A stretch of 9,131 bases of DNA from Bacteroidota bacterium (lineage in GTDB: Bacteria; Bacteroidota; Bacteroidia; Chitinophagales; Chitinophagaceae). The DNA lies in assembly GCA_023412975.1 (NCBI GenBank), contig JAEZRB010000063.1:1-9131 (forward strand), given 5' to 3'. The notes under the pieces were generated by a model, which was not told the DNA's origin, did not search any database, and saw only the letters and a program-made list of their open reading frames with translations. This document shows, piece after piece, positions 1 to 6,613 of the stretch (its first letter is position 1; every line of letters begins with the position of its first letter). The translations under genes were made by a program, and so were the position numbers.

Positions 1-170
1 AAGGCCCGGCCTATTTGTATATCAGCGGTACCAAGGATCCGATGAGTAAGGATGTAGAGAATACCCTGGCGCAGATTATTAGCGAACAGGGAAAAAAATC
101 CGCCGACGATGCAAAGAAGTACCTGGAGCAATTGAAAAAGGAAGGTAGGCTGGAGAAAGATGTTTATTGA
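1..170 (+). CDS. cysJ: Sulfite reductase flavoprotein (CysJ-type), C-terminal tail, partial
   Basis: Only the last 55 residues are visible, read from base 3 to the TGA at 168-170; the start lies outside the window. The segment begins in the last strand of the ferredoxin-reductase-like NADPH-binding fold (YLYISGTKDPMSKDVE), continues through a helix (TLAQIISEQG) and ends in the family's typical KDVY tail; E. coli CysJ ends RDVY. The full protein would bind FMN, FAD and NADPH and pass electrons to the CysI haemoprotein for sulfite reduction to sulfide in the cytoplasm. The complete cysI lies 37 bases downstream on the same strand, which strongly supports the call and co-transcription. Other diflavin reductases share this tail, so the name depends partly on context. 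Confidence 0.88.
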   Translation, partial: GPAYLYISGTKDPMSKDVENTLAQIISEQGKKSADDAKKYLEQLKKEGRLEKDVY

Positions 171-207
171 TTGATGTGGCTGAATACATAACTGAACAAC
201 AACTCAC

Positions 208-1875
208 ATGTCTGAAAAAACGAACTTATCATCAGTTGAAAGGATCAAAACGGCAAGTAATGGCCTTCGGGGAACCCTGAAGGAAAGCTTGCTGGATAAT
301 ATTACCGGGGCTATCCGCGAGGATGATCAATCGCTGGTAAAGTTTCATGGCATGTACCAGCAGGATGACCGCGACAGGAGAGAGGAGAGAAGTGCTAAGA
401 AACTGGAGTGGCTGTATTCTTTTATGATCAGGCTGCGCCTGCCCGGAGGGCTTATGACACCTGAGCAATGGATCGGGCTGCATCATATAGCAGGTGAACA
501 TTCCACCGGAACTATAAAGATCACCACCAGGCAAACGATACAATTGCATGGAATCTTAAAATCGCATATCAAGCCAACGATCCAGTCTTTTAATACGCTT
601 CAACTGGATTCGATCGCGGCATGCGGCGATGTGAACCGTAATGTGACCTGCAGCGCACACCCCAAAGAATCGGCACTGCATGAAGAGGTATTCCGATATG
701 CCGACATTATCAGCAGGATGGTGTTGCCAAAAACGCGAGCCTACTATGAAATCTGGCTTGACCAGGAAAAGATTGCTGAAAAAACAGAGGAGGATCCGCT
801 TTACCAGGATCGCTATCTGCCCAGGAAGTTTAAGATCGGAATTGCCATTCCACCGAATAATGATGTCGACGTATTGACCAATGATCTCGGCCTGATCGCC
901 ATCATTGAAAACAATGAGTTAAAAGGTTTTAATATCGCGGTCGGCGGGGGATTGGGTACCACGCATGGTAATCCGAGTACGTACCCGAGGCTGGCAACGG
1001 TAATTGGTTTTGTGGATACAGAGGAAAAGCTATTGAAAGCAATTTATGAATGTATAACCGTGCAAAGGGATTTTGGCAACCGTAGTGACCGCAAGCTGGC
1101 ACGTTTGAAATACACTGTCGATAAAATGGGTGTCGATGCTTATCGTGCCGAGGTAGAAAAACGTTGCGGTTTCCAGCTTGAAGCACCGAAGCCTTATAGT
1201 TTTACGTCGAGGAAAGATCATTATGGATGGAGATTGAATCATGAGGGCAAATGGTATTATACTTTATTTATTGAAAACGGCAGGGTATTCGACAACGAAA
1301 AGCTCGCACTGAAAACGGGTTTGCTCGAAATAGCAAAGACTGGGAAAGCCAATTTCCGGTTTACCAGTTCTCAAAACCTGATACTGGCTGATATTGCCGA
1401 ACAGGACAAGGCAGAAATTGAAAATTTGCTCAGCCAGTTTGGTATGATCGAACATACCAACAAGGCCGGTGTAATGCGAAAGAATGCGATTGCCTGTGTA
1501 GCGTTCAACACCTGTCCCCTTGCGCTGGCAGAAGCGCAGCGTTATTTACCTACACTCATATCTAAAATTGAACCCATCCTATTTAAGTTTCAGTTGCAGG
1601 ATGATGAGATTATTTTGAGAATGACGGGTTGCCCTAATGGTTGTGGGCGATCTCCCGCGGCGGAGATAGGCCTGGTGGGTACAGCCTACGGGTTGTACAA
1701 TTTATATATCGGTGGCGACAGGCTGGGAGAAAGATTAAACACAAAGTACAAGGATAGTCTTGACGAAGCACAGATACTGGAAACGCTTGATCAATTGCTC
1801 GGCGTGTATGCGGCGGAAAAGAAATATGGCGAAACGTTTGGAGATTTTTCTTATCGTAAATGGATTGCTAAATGA
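208..1875 (+). CDS. cysI: Sulfite reductase haemoprotein beta subunit (CysI)
   Basis: A 555-residue cytoplasmic enzyme that reduces sulfite to sulfide with six electrons, using siroheme coupled to a 4Fe-4S cluster. Length is close to E. coli CysI (570), and similarity runs end to end from the N-terminal HGMYQQDDRD motif. The four cluster/siroheme cysteines are all present: C430 and C436 (ACVAFNTC) and C475 and C479 (TGCPNGCG), matching E. coli C434, C440, C479 and C483. The basic anion-binding residues also align: R75 (RLRLPGG), R144 (NRNV), K207 and K209 (RKFK). It should therefore be catalytically intact. The ATG at 208 is chosen because the protein begins MSEK as in homologues; no Shine-Dalgarno is visible, as usual in Bacteroidota. 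It follows a CysJ tail and its stop overlaps the next start (ATGA). The CysJ partner argues for an NADPH-dependent sulfite reductase over a ferredoxin-dependent Sir/NirA enzyme. Confidence 0.96.
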   Translation: MSEKTNLSSVERIKTASNGLRGTLKESLLDNITGAIREDDQSLVKFHGMYQQDDRDRREERSAKKLEWLYSFMIRLRLPGGLMTPEQWIGLHHIAGEHSTGTIKITTRQTIQLHGILKSHIKPTIQSFNTLQLDSIAACGDVNRNVTCSAHPKESALHEEVFRYADIISRMVLPKTRAYYEIWLDQEKIAEKTEEDPLYQDRYLPRKFKIGIAIPPNNDVDVLTNDLGLIAIIENNELKGFNIAVGGGLGTTHGNPSTYPRLATVIGFVDTEEKLLKAIYECITVQRDFGNRSDRKLARLKYTVDKMGVDAYRAEVEKRCGFQLEAPKPYSFTSRKDHYGWRLNHEGKWYYTLFIENGRVFDNEKLALKTGLLEIAKTGKANFRFTSSQNLILADIAEQDKAEIENLLSQFGMIEHTNKAGVMRKNAIACVAFNTCPLALAEAQRYLPTLISKIEPILFKFQLQDDEIILRMTGCPNGCGRSPAAEIGLVGTAYGLYNLYIGGDRLGERLNTKYKDSLDEAQILETLDQLLGVYAAEKKYGETFGDFSYRKWIAK

Positions 1876-3380
1876 ACAAAGGTTTAAAGGAAATCGTCCG
1901 CACGCAGGAAAAGCAGGGAAATGATCTGTTCCCGGTTTTTTTAAAACTGGAGCATTTGCGTTTATTGATCGTTGGTGGAGGAAAGGTTGGCCTTGAAAAA
2001 CTGAATGCCGTAATTCAAAACTCACCCTTAACGCAGATAAAACTCGTATCCCCGGAAATAAGTCCGGAAATCATACTGCTGGCTGAAAAGCATCCTAATA
2101 TAACGCTTCAGCAGCGCCCTTACGAAACTTCCGACCTGGATGAATGTGATATAGCAATTGTTGCGGTAAACGATAAGGTACTAAGCGAAAGTATTCATGC
2201 CGAGTCCCGGCAGAAGCACAAATTGGTGAATGTTGCCGACACTCCTGAACTCTGTGATTTCTATCTTAGCTCTATTGTAAAAAAGGGGAACCTGAAGATC
2301 GCGATCTCGACCAATGGGAAATCACCAACGATCGCCAAACGATTAAAGGAAACATTTTCCGAATCATTGCCCGAGGAACTGGACGAGATTTTGGATAATA
2401 TGTATAAGATCCGCAATCGGCTAAACGGGAATTTTGAAAACAAGGTCAAAAAACTCAATGAACTTACCCGTGTGCTGGTTCAAAAGGATCAGGTGCGGGA
2501 GAAGGAGATCCGCTGGAGAAAGATCGCCACTTATTCACTGGCCGTGTTTGCCCTGATGCTGATCGGTCATTTTATTTTTTCCTACCTCCCGCTGGCAAGC
2601 CTGGCAGATGAGACTGTAAAATGGTACCAGACACTAGACAAGAATTTTCACTGGATGGTGCTGGCCGGTTTTTGCGCGCAGATGGTTGATGGCGCCACCA
2701 GTATGGGATACGGTGTTACCAGCTCTATCATCCTGCAATCAGCGCATGTAAGTCCTGCGGCAATTAGTGGTGGTATACATACTGCCGAAATGTTTACCAG
2801 CGGGGCTTCGGGATATAGTCATTATAAATTCGGAAATGTAAATAAAAAACTTTTTAAAGCGCTAGTGATACCAGGTATACTAGGCGCTGTACTGGGCGCC
2901 TGGCTGCTGGTCGAATTTGATGATAGTCACCTGAAATATCTACGGCCTGCCATGGCGATATACACGCTTTTGCTGGGGGTAAAGATTTTTAGTAATGCAT
3001 TTCGGCCGGTCCATCTCAAGAAAAAGTTCAAACGCTATGGATGGCTGGCTGGTATCGGTGGTTTTTTGGATTCTTTTGGCGGAGGCGGCTGGGGGCCCAT
3101 CGTTACTTCCACCCTGATCACAAAGGGGCGTACACCAAGATATGTGGTCGGCTCAGTCAGTCTTACTGAATTTTTTGTGACCCTAGCGAGTGCTTTTACC
3201 TTTTTTACACTGATAGGTGTTCAGAACTGGCAGGTGATACTGGCACTGGTGATTGGTGGTGTTCTGGCTGCCCCCCTTGCGGCCAGGCTTGCTGGTAAGT
3301 TACCACGCAAAGCTTCATTTCTTTTACTGGGAGCGGTAGTAGTGATCTGGAGTATAAGGATCCTCTTCAATGTACTGTAA
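1872..3380 (+). CDS. Fused siroheme synthase (precorrin-2 dehydrogenase/ferrochelatase-type domain) and TSUP (TauE/SafE) transporter
   Basis: This 502-residue protein has two parts. Residues about 18-160 form a CysG-N/Met8-like NAD-binding domain: Rossmann motif GGGKVGLEK (35-43), VNVADTPELCDF (119-130) with D123 at the position of the catalytic Asp of this family, and ISTNGKSP (145-152). Residues about 160-215 are charged and helical, as in the family's dimerisation region. From about 219 a hydrophobic helix leads into a TSUP domain (about 260-502) with two repeats, each carrying an acidic Gly-rich motif: QMVDGATSMGYG (270-281) and a later GGFLDSFGGGGWGP. The soluble half would oxidise precorrin-2 and insert iron to make siroheme for the adjacent CysI. 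The membrane half would move sulfite, sulfate or a related anion. No uroporphyrinogen methyltransferase domain is present, so that step must be encoded elsewhere. It overlaps cysI by 4 bases (ATGA), implying translational coupling. Transport direction and substrate are not visible. Confidence 0.9.
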   Translation: MNKGLKEIVRTQEKQGNDLFPVFLKLEHLRLLIVGGGKVGLEKLNAVIQNSPLTQIKLVSPEISPEIILLAEKHPNITLQQRPYETSDLDECDIAIVAVNDKVLSESIHAESRQKHKLVNVADTPELCDFYLSSIVKKGNLKIAISTNGKSPTIAKRLKETFSESLPEELDEILDNMYKIRNRLNGNFENKVKKLNELTRVLVQKDQVREKEIRWRKIATYSLAVFALMLIGHFIFSYLPLASLADETVKWYQTLDKNFHWMVLAGFCAQMVDGATSMGYGVTSSIILQSAHVSPAAISGGIHTAEMFTSGASGYSHYKFGNVNKKLFKALVIPGILGAVLGAWLLVEFDDSHLKYLRPAMAIYTLLLGVKIFSNAFRPVHLKKKFKRYGWLAGIGGFLDSFGGGGWGPIVTSTLITKGRTPRYVVGSVSLTEFFVTLASAFTFFTLIGVQNWQVILALVIGGVLAAPLAARLAGKLPRKASFLLLGAVVVIWSIRILFNVL

Positions 3381-3419
3381 ACAGCTATCTGCAGAAAATT
3401 TTTGAGAACATGGCAAATC

Positions 3420-3490
3420 CAAATATGTCCCGTAGGGACATTTTATGGATAGAAACTGAGAATGATGTGGTAACATCCTTCGGGACGGTT
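3420..3490. repeat. GC-rich intergenic palindromic repeat, possible terminator of the sulfite operon
   Basis: A hairpin with a 7-bp stem and a GTA loop spans 3425-3441 (ATGTCCC gta GGGACAT) and is followed by TTTAT. About 35 bases on, a related half-element reads ATCCTTCGGGAC. The CCCGTAGGGAC core resembles short palindromic elements that I recall as repeated between genes in many Bacteroidota; that is recollection and was not searched. The hairpin lies about 45 bases after the fused siroheme/TSUP gene and could also stop transcription, though its T-run is short. Confidence 0.5.
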
Positions 3491-3626
3491 TGTGCAAATT
3501 GCCTGCACTTTATACCGGTTGTTTTCCGTTCGGGTTTTTTGGTCACGTAGTGCAAAGAGGAAACACGGAGGGCAGGGTGAATTTACAAAGCACACAAATT
3601 ATTGATCTTTCAAATTTTTTTTGATT

Positions 3627-3655
3627 AATAGTCTACAAATTTGGTAGGATAATAA
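3627..3655. promoter_or_regulatory. Candidate operator, copy 1 (imperfect palindrome)
   Basis: The half-sites TAGTCTA (3629-3635) and TAGGATA (3645-3651) flank a 9-base AT-rich spacer, CAAATTTGG. Twenty-five of the 29 bases recur 143 bp downstream, where the palindrome is cleaner; both copies are preceded by a run of Ts ending TTTGA. The TTTG of a Bacteroidota-type -33 element (3640-3643) sits inside the spacer, so a bound protein would be expected to block RNA polymerase. The cognate regulator is unknown. An Rrf2-family sulfur or cysteine sensor is one guess, from the AT-rich dyad and the context. Confidence 0.6.
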
Positions 3656-3671
3656 GACACCCTTATTTTTG
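3640..3671 (+). promoter_or_regulatory. Candidate Bacteroidota sigma-ABfr-type promoter
   Basis: TTTG (3640-3643) is followed after 20 bases by TATTTTTG (3664-3671), a full match to the published Bacteroides pattern TTTG-N(about 19-21)-TAnnTTTG. Transcription would begin near 3676-3680, giving a short untranslated stretch before the ATG at 3694 and a leader of about 145 bases before the receptor start at 3823. The -33 element lies inside operator copy 1. Confidence 0.5.
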
Positions 3672-3693
3672 TTACCTCAAAAAAAAAATAACC

Positions 3694-3735
3694 ATGTACA
3701 ACCAGTGTATACTTTTCCTCCGATGTTGCCTTTAA
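3694..3735 (+). CDS. Candidate Cys-containing leader peptide (13 aa)
   Basis: An ATG about 15-18 bases after the predicted transcription start opens the 13-codon frame MYNQCILFLRCCL, ending with TAA. Three of the 13 residues are Cys, including an adjacent pair near the end. The ORF lies between the two palindromes and ends 87 bases before the receptor ATG. Short Cys-codon ORFs that sense cysteine supply by ribosome stalling are known before sulfur genes in mycobacteria; a parallel role here is inference. An ORF this short can arise by chance, and no clear alternative terminator/antiterminator pair is visible after it. Confidence 0.3.
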   Translation: MYNQCILFLRCCL

Positions 3736-3769
3736 ACTAATACAACCTTAGATAAAATTTTTTTGAAAT

Positions 3770-3798
3770 AATAGTCTATAAATTTAGTAGACTAATAA
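3770..3798. promoter_or_regulatory. Candidate operator, copy 2 (7-bp perfect dyad)
   Basis: TAGTCTA (3772-3778) and TAGACTA (3788-3794) form a perfect 7-bp dyad around the 9-base spacer TAAATTTAG. It repeats copy 1 at 25 of 29 positions and lies 24 bases before the receptor ATG, so it would be within the transcript of the upstream promoter. The spacer TAAATTTA (3779-3786) itself resembles a -7 box (TAnnTTTG with the last base changed), but no TTTG lies at the right distance upstream. The copy could be a second operator for roadblock or looping, or could cover a weak second promoter. Confidence 0.6.
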
Positions 3799-3822
3799 AC
3801 CTTGATCAATCAAAACCAAATT

Positions 3823-6366
3823 ATGAAACGCATCATCTTTTTTTTAGGATTTTTGTCGCCGTCCATTGCCTTCGCGCAGTTAAGCGGCCGTGTGGTCAAT
3901 AGCAATAATGATGGTGTCCCGTATGCAAGCGTATTGATAAAGAATACCGGCATTGGCACCACCACGGACTCCACAGGCCGTTTTATACTATCCGATATTG
4001 AAAAGTTTCCTTTTACACTCGTGGTCTCCTATGCCGGTTTCGAACCGCATGAACGTGTGGTTAGAAACAGCAACGTAGGCAATATCGTAATTCATCTTCA
4101 GTCGCTTTATCAAAGGGACACTGTGATCGTTACCTCGCGCCGCCGCCGCGAAGTGCTACAGGATGTGCCCATCCCTATCACGGTCATCACGGCGTCGCAG
4201 GTAGAGGATGCCGGCGCCTTTAATGTGAATCGGGTAAAGGAATTTGTTCCGGCTGTACAATTATATACATCCAACCCACGTAATACGGGGATCAATATCC
4301 GTGGCCTCGGCTCGCCATTTGGTCTGACCAATGATGGCCTGGATCCCGGTGTGGGCTTTTATGTTGACGGAGTGTATTTTGCCCGCCCTGCTGCTGCAAC
4401 TTTAGACTTTATTGATGTAGAAAGGATCGAGGTGTTGCGGGGACCCCAGGGTACACTGTTTGGCAAGAATACTACCTCTGGAGCATTTAACATTACAACT
4501 CGCAAACCCACATTCAGGCCGGGCGCTAATTTTGAAGTAAGCTTTGGTAACTATGGCTATGTACAGGCGAAAGCATCTGTGACAGGGCCCCTAAGCAAGA
4601 AACTGGCGGGGCGAGTTTCATTTTCCGGTACACAGCGTGATGGACTTGTGGAAAATATCAGGACCGGGCATAACACCAATGATATTAATAACCTCGGTTT
4701 CCGTGCTCAATTATTATACAAGCCCTCCGACAATACCACTATCACTTTATCTGCTGATGATTCACGTCAGCGTCCTGATGGCTATGCACAGGTGATTGCA
4801 GGTGTGGTACAAACTCAAAGAGCGGCTTACCGGCAGTTCAATGCCATCATTGCTGATCTTAATTATACATTACCCAGTCTAAACGCGTTCGATCGTAAGA
4901 TCGATCATGATACTCCGTGGCGTTCTGCTAATGATTTGGGTGGGGTATCGCTTAACATCGATACCCGGATCGGACCAGGAACCCTTACTTCCACCACAGC
5001 ATGGCGTTATTGGAAATGGGGTCCCTCCAATGACAGGGATTTTACAGGACTGCAGGCCCTTGCCAAATCGCAAAACCCGTCCAAACACAAAAACTGGTCG
5101 CAGGAAGTACGTTATGCAGGTGAATTTTCCTCACGCCTGAGTGGAGTCGTGGGTTTGTTCTTTATCGACCAGGAGGTTAAAACTGCCGGTACGGAAGAAT
5201 CTGGTTCAGCGCAATGGAGATTTTCAAAAAATTCCAACAGTCCCCTGTGGGAAACACCAGGCCTTTTTGAGGGATATGGTATTTTAACAAACTCTTCTAT
5301 CAAGTCCCACAGTGCCCCTGCGATAGCAAACGTAGACTGGGAAATCGTGAGAGGCTTGCACCTGTTGCCGGGGTTACGCTTTAATTACGATGAAAAAGAT
5401 GTTGTCTATAACCGGGTAGCGAAAGGAGGACTGGAAACCACCGATCCCGATCTGATCGCGCTAAAGAATGCAGTGTATAGTAGCCAGTCATATGTGGCTG
5501 ACGCCGATGAGACCAACCTCACCTACCAGATCACTCTTGCATACCGCGCCAACAAACGTATTAATGGATTCTTTACTTATTCGACAAGTTTCAAACCGGT
5601 GGGTGTGAATGTAGCTGGTCTGCCAAATATCGGTGGTCAACCCGCAACCGATCTTGCTGTCATTAAACCCGAGGATGTGAAAAATTTTGAATTCGGTATC
5701 AAATCAACACCTGCTCAAAATTTCACCCTGAACCTTACCCTGCACAAAACAGACATCAAAAATTATCAGGCAAATGTCCAGTCGCCTGAGCTGGGCGTGA
5801 ATCGCGGTTATATTGCCAATGCGGATGAAGTACGGGTAAGTGGTGCCGAACTTGATGCCAATTACAGGGTAAACGAACATTTTTCATTTTACGGCGCGGT
5901 AGCGTATACTGATGCCAAGTATATCAAATTTACAAACGCACCGTTACCGCTGGAAGAAACTGGCACCACTAAAGATGGTGTGCAGGTTGCATTTAAGGAT
6001 ATTTCAGGTGGAAGATTACCCGGCATTTCCAAATGGGCCGGATCATGGGGTGGTGAGTTTAATACACCAACCGCTTTCCTTGGCCAGGCAGGTAAATTCT
6101 TTGTCGCGGTGGATGGTTATTACCGTTCTTCATTTTCATCCAGTCCTTCACCCTCAGCATACCTGAATGTGGACGGCTATGCATTGTTGAACGGCAGACT
6201 GGGATTCAGAAATACAAATGGCCTCTCCATTTTTGTATGGGGACGCAACCTGCTTGATAAAGATTACTACGAACAACTCTTGCCTGCTGGCGGTAGTGCC
6301 GGGCATTATGCCGGTGTGCTGGGAGATCAGCGTACATATGGTATCACACTTCGATATTCACTGTAA
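3823..6366 (+). CDS. TonB-dependent outer-membrane receptor with carboxypeptidase-regulatory-like N-terminal domain
   Basis: An 847-residue outer-membrane importer energised by TonB-ExbB-ExbD. The ATG at 3823 is preferred over the in-frame TTG at 3802 because it directly begins a signal peptide (MKRIIFFLGFL... with AFA|Q cleavage after A18). A beta-sandwich domain of the CarboxypepD_reg-like type follows (about 20-93), then a TonB box DTVIVT (99-104), a plug domain (about 112-225) with LRGPQGTLFGKNT near 205-217 and DVERIEVLRG just before it, and a 22-strand-type barrel to the end (RTYGITLRYSL). It is shorter than SusC proteins (about 1000 residues) and has no SusD-like lipoprotein beside it, so it resembles stand-alone siderophore- or small-molecule-type receptors. 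Two candidate operators and a Cys-codon mini-ORF precede it, and sulfur genes flank it, so a sulfur compound is a possible substrate. That is inference; iron chelates are the main alternative. Confidence 0.93.
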   Translation: MKRIIFFLGFLSPSIAFAQLSGRVVNSNNDGVPYASVLIKNTGIGTTTDSTGRFILSDIEKFPFTLVVSYAGFEPHERVVRNSNVGNIVIHLQSLYQRDTVIVTSRRRREVLQDVPIPITVITASQVEDAGAFNVNRVKEFVPAVQLYTSNPRNTGINIRGLGSPFGLTNDGLDPGVGFYVDGVYFARPAAATLDFIDVERIEVLRGPQGTLFGKNTTSGAFNITTRKPTFRPGANFEVSFGNYGYVQAKASVTGPLSKKLAGRVSFSGTQRDGLVENIRTGHNTNDINNLGFRAQLLYKPSDNTTITLSADDSRQRPDGYAQVIAGVVQTQRAAYRQFNAIIADLNYTLPSLNAFDRKIDHDTPWRSANDLGGVSLNIDTRIGPGTLTSTTAWRYWKWGPSNDRDFTGLQALAKSQNPSKHKNWSQEVRYAGEFSSRLSGVVGLFFIDQEVKTAGTEESGSAQWRFSKNSNSPLWETPGLFEGYGILTNSSIKSHSAPAIANVDWEIVRGLHLLPGLRFNYDEKDVVYNRVAKGGLETTDPDLIALKNAVYSSQSYVADADETNLTYQITLAYRANKRINGFFTYSTSFKPVGVNVAGLPNIGGQPATDLAVIKPEDVKNFEFGIKSTPAQNFTLNLTLHKTDIKNYQANVQSPELGVNRGYIANADEVRVSGAELDANYRVNEHFSFYGAVAYTDAKYIKFTNAPLPLEETGTTKDGVQVAFKDISGGRLPGISKWAGSWGGEFNTPTAFLGQAGKFFVAVDGYYRSSFSSSPSPSAYLNVDGYALLNGRLGFRNTNGLSIFVWGRNLLDKDYYEQLLPAGGSAGHYAGVLGDQRTYGITLRYSL

Positions 6367-6415
6367 CATTTATAAAGGCAGTTGTATTTTTTCGATAGCA
6401 AGCATTAGTTAGAAC

Positions 6416-6445
6416 GGCGTCCCGATTCTTCGGGATGCCCATTTT
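6416..6445 (+). terminator. Terminator-like hairpin after the TonB receptor
   Basis: A 10-bp stem with one G-T pair (6416-6425 with 6430-6439) closes a 4-base TTCT loop and is followed by CATTTT. The stem is mostly GC (GGCGTCCCGA / TCGGGATGCC). It lies 50 bases after the receptor stop and just before the tRNA, a sensible place for intrinsic termination, although the T-run is only four bases. The CCCGA...TCGGG core also resembles the palindromes found elsewhere in this window. Confidence 0.55.
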
Positions 6446-6447
6446 AG

Positions 6448-6518
6448 AGCCGTGTGACCGAGAGGATAGGGACAGGTCTGCAAAACCTTTTACGTCGGTT
6501 CGAATCCGACCACGGCGT
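6448..6518 (+). tRNA. tRNA-Cys (GCA anticodon), with unpaired terminal stem positions
   Basis: A 71-nt cloverleaf, with no encoded CCA. The anticodon loop CTGCAAA places GCA at 6480-6482, and the T arm is perfect (GTCGG TTCGAAT CCGAC, 6494-6510). T8, A14, G18-G19, T33 and the TTC of the T loop are present, and the discriminator T73 (6518) is the base expected for tRNA-Cys. The acceptor stem has six good pairs, but its first position is A-G (6448/6517). The D stem keeps two GC pairs, but 10:25 is A-G (6457/6471). The anticodon stem has four pairs, but 27:43 is C-T (6473/6489). Identity as tRNA-Cys is clear; whether it is a fully functional gene or a decaying copy is less so. Confidence 0.85.
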
Positions 6519-6613
6519 CTGAGCTCTTTTCCGGTTTAAAATTTTCACCTCCTGCTGTTGTATATTCGACAAGCATTTTGGTAAAATTTAGATACGGATT
6601 AATATTTTCGATC

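Noticed and set aside
3492..3540. Short inverted repeats (GTGCA/TGCAC) and a T-run after CCGTTCGGG as a terminator
   Set aside because: Stems are only 3-5 bp and do not sit next to the T-run, so they are not distinguishable from chance.
3627..3798. Two similar elements as the start of a CRISPR array
   Set aside because: Only two imperfect copies with a 114-base gap between them, dyad symmetry inside each, and no cas gene.
3802..3822. In-frame TTG start giving seven extra residues on the TonB receptor
   Set aside because: The ATG at 3823 begins a textbook signal peptide; the extra residues would add a polar stretch before it.
6447..6519. Longer tRNA acceptor stem using G6447-C6519 and A6448-T6518 with G6517 bulged
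   Set aside because: It would give an abnormal 8-bp acceptor with a bulge and would use up the discriminator base; the mismatched 7-bp form fits tRNA rules better.
6577..6610. TTTG ... TATTTTCG as a promoter for the YeiH-family gene
   Set aside because: The -7 match is imperfect, the spacing is 22 bases, and transcription would begin at about the start codon.
6578..6613. In-frame TTG start for the YeiH-family protein
   Set aside because: The ATG at 6614 is closer to the usual start and gives a normal polar N-terminal tail; the TTG has no supporting signal.
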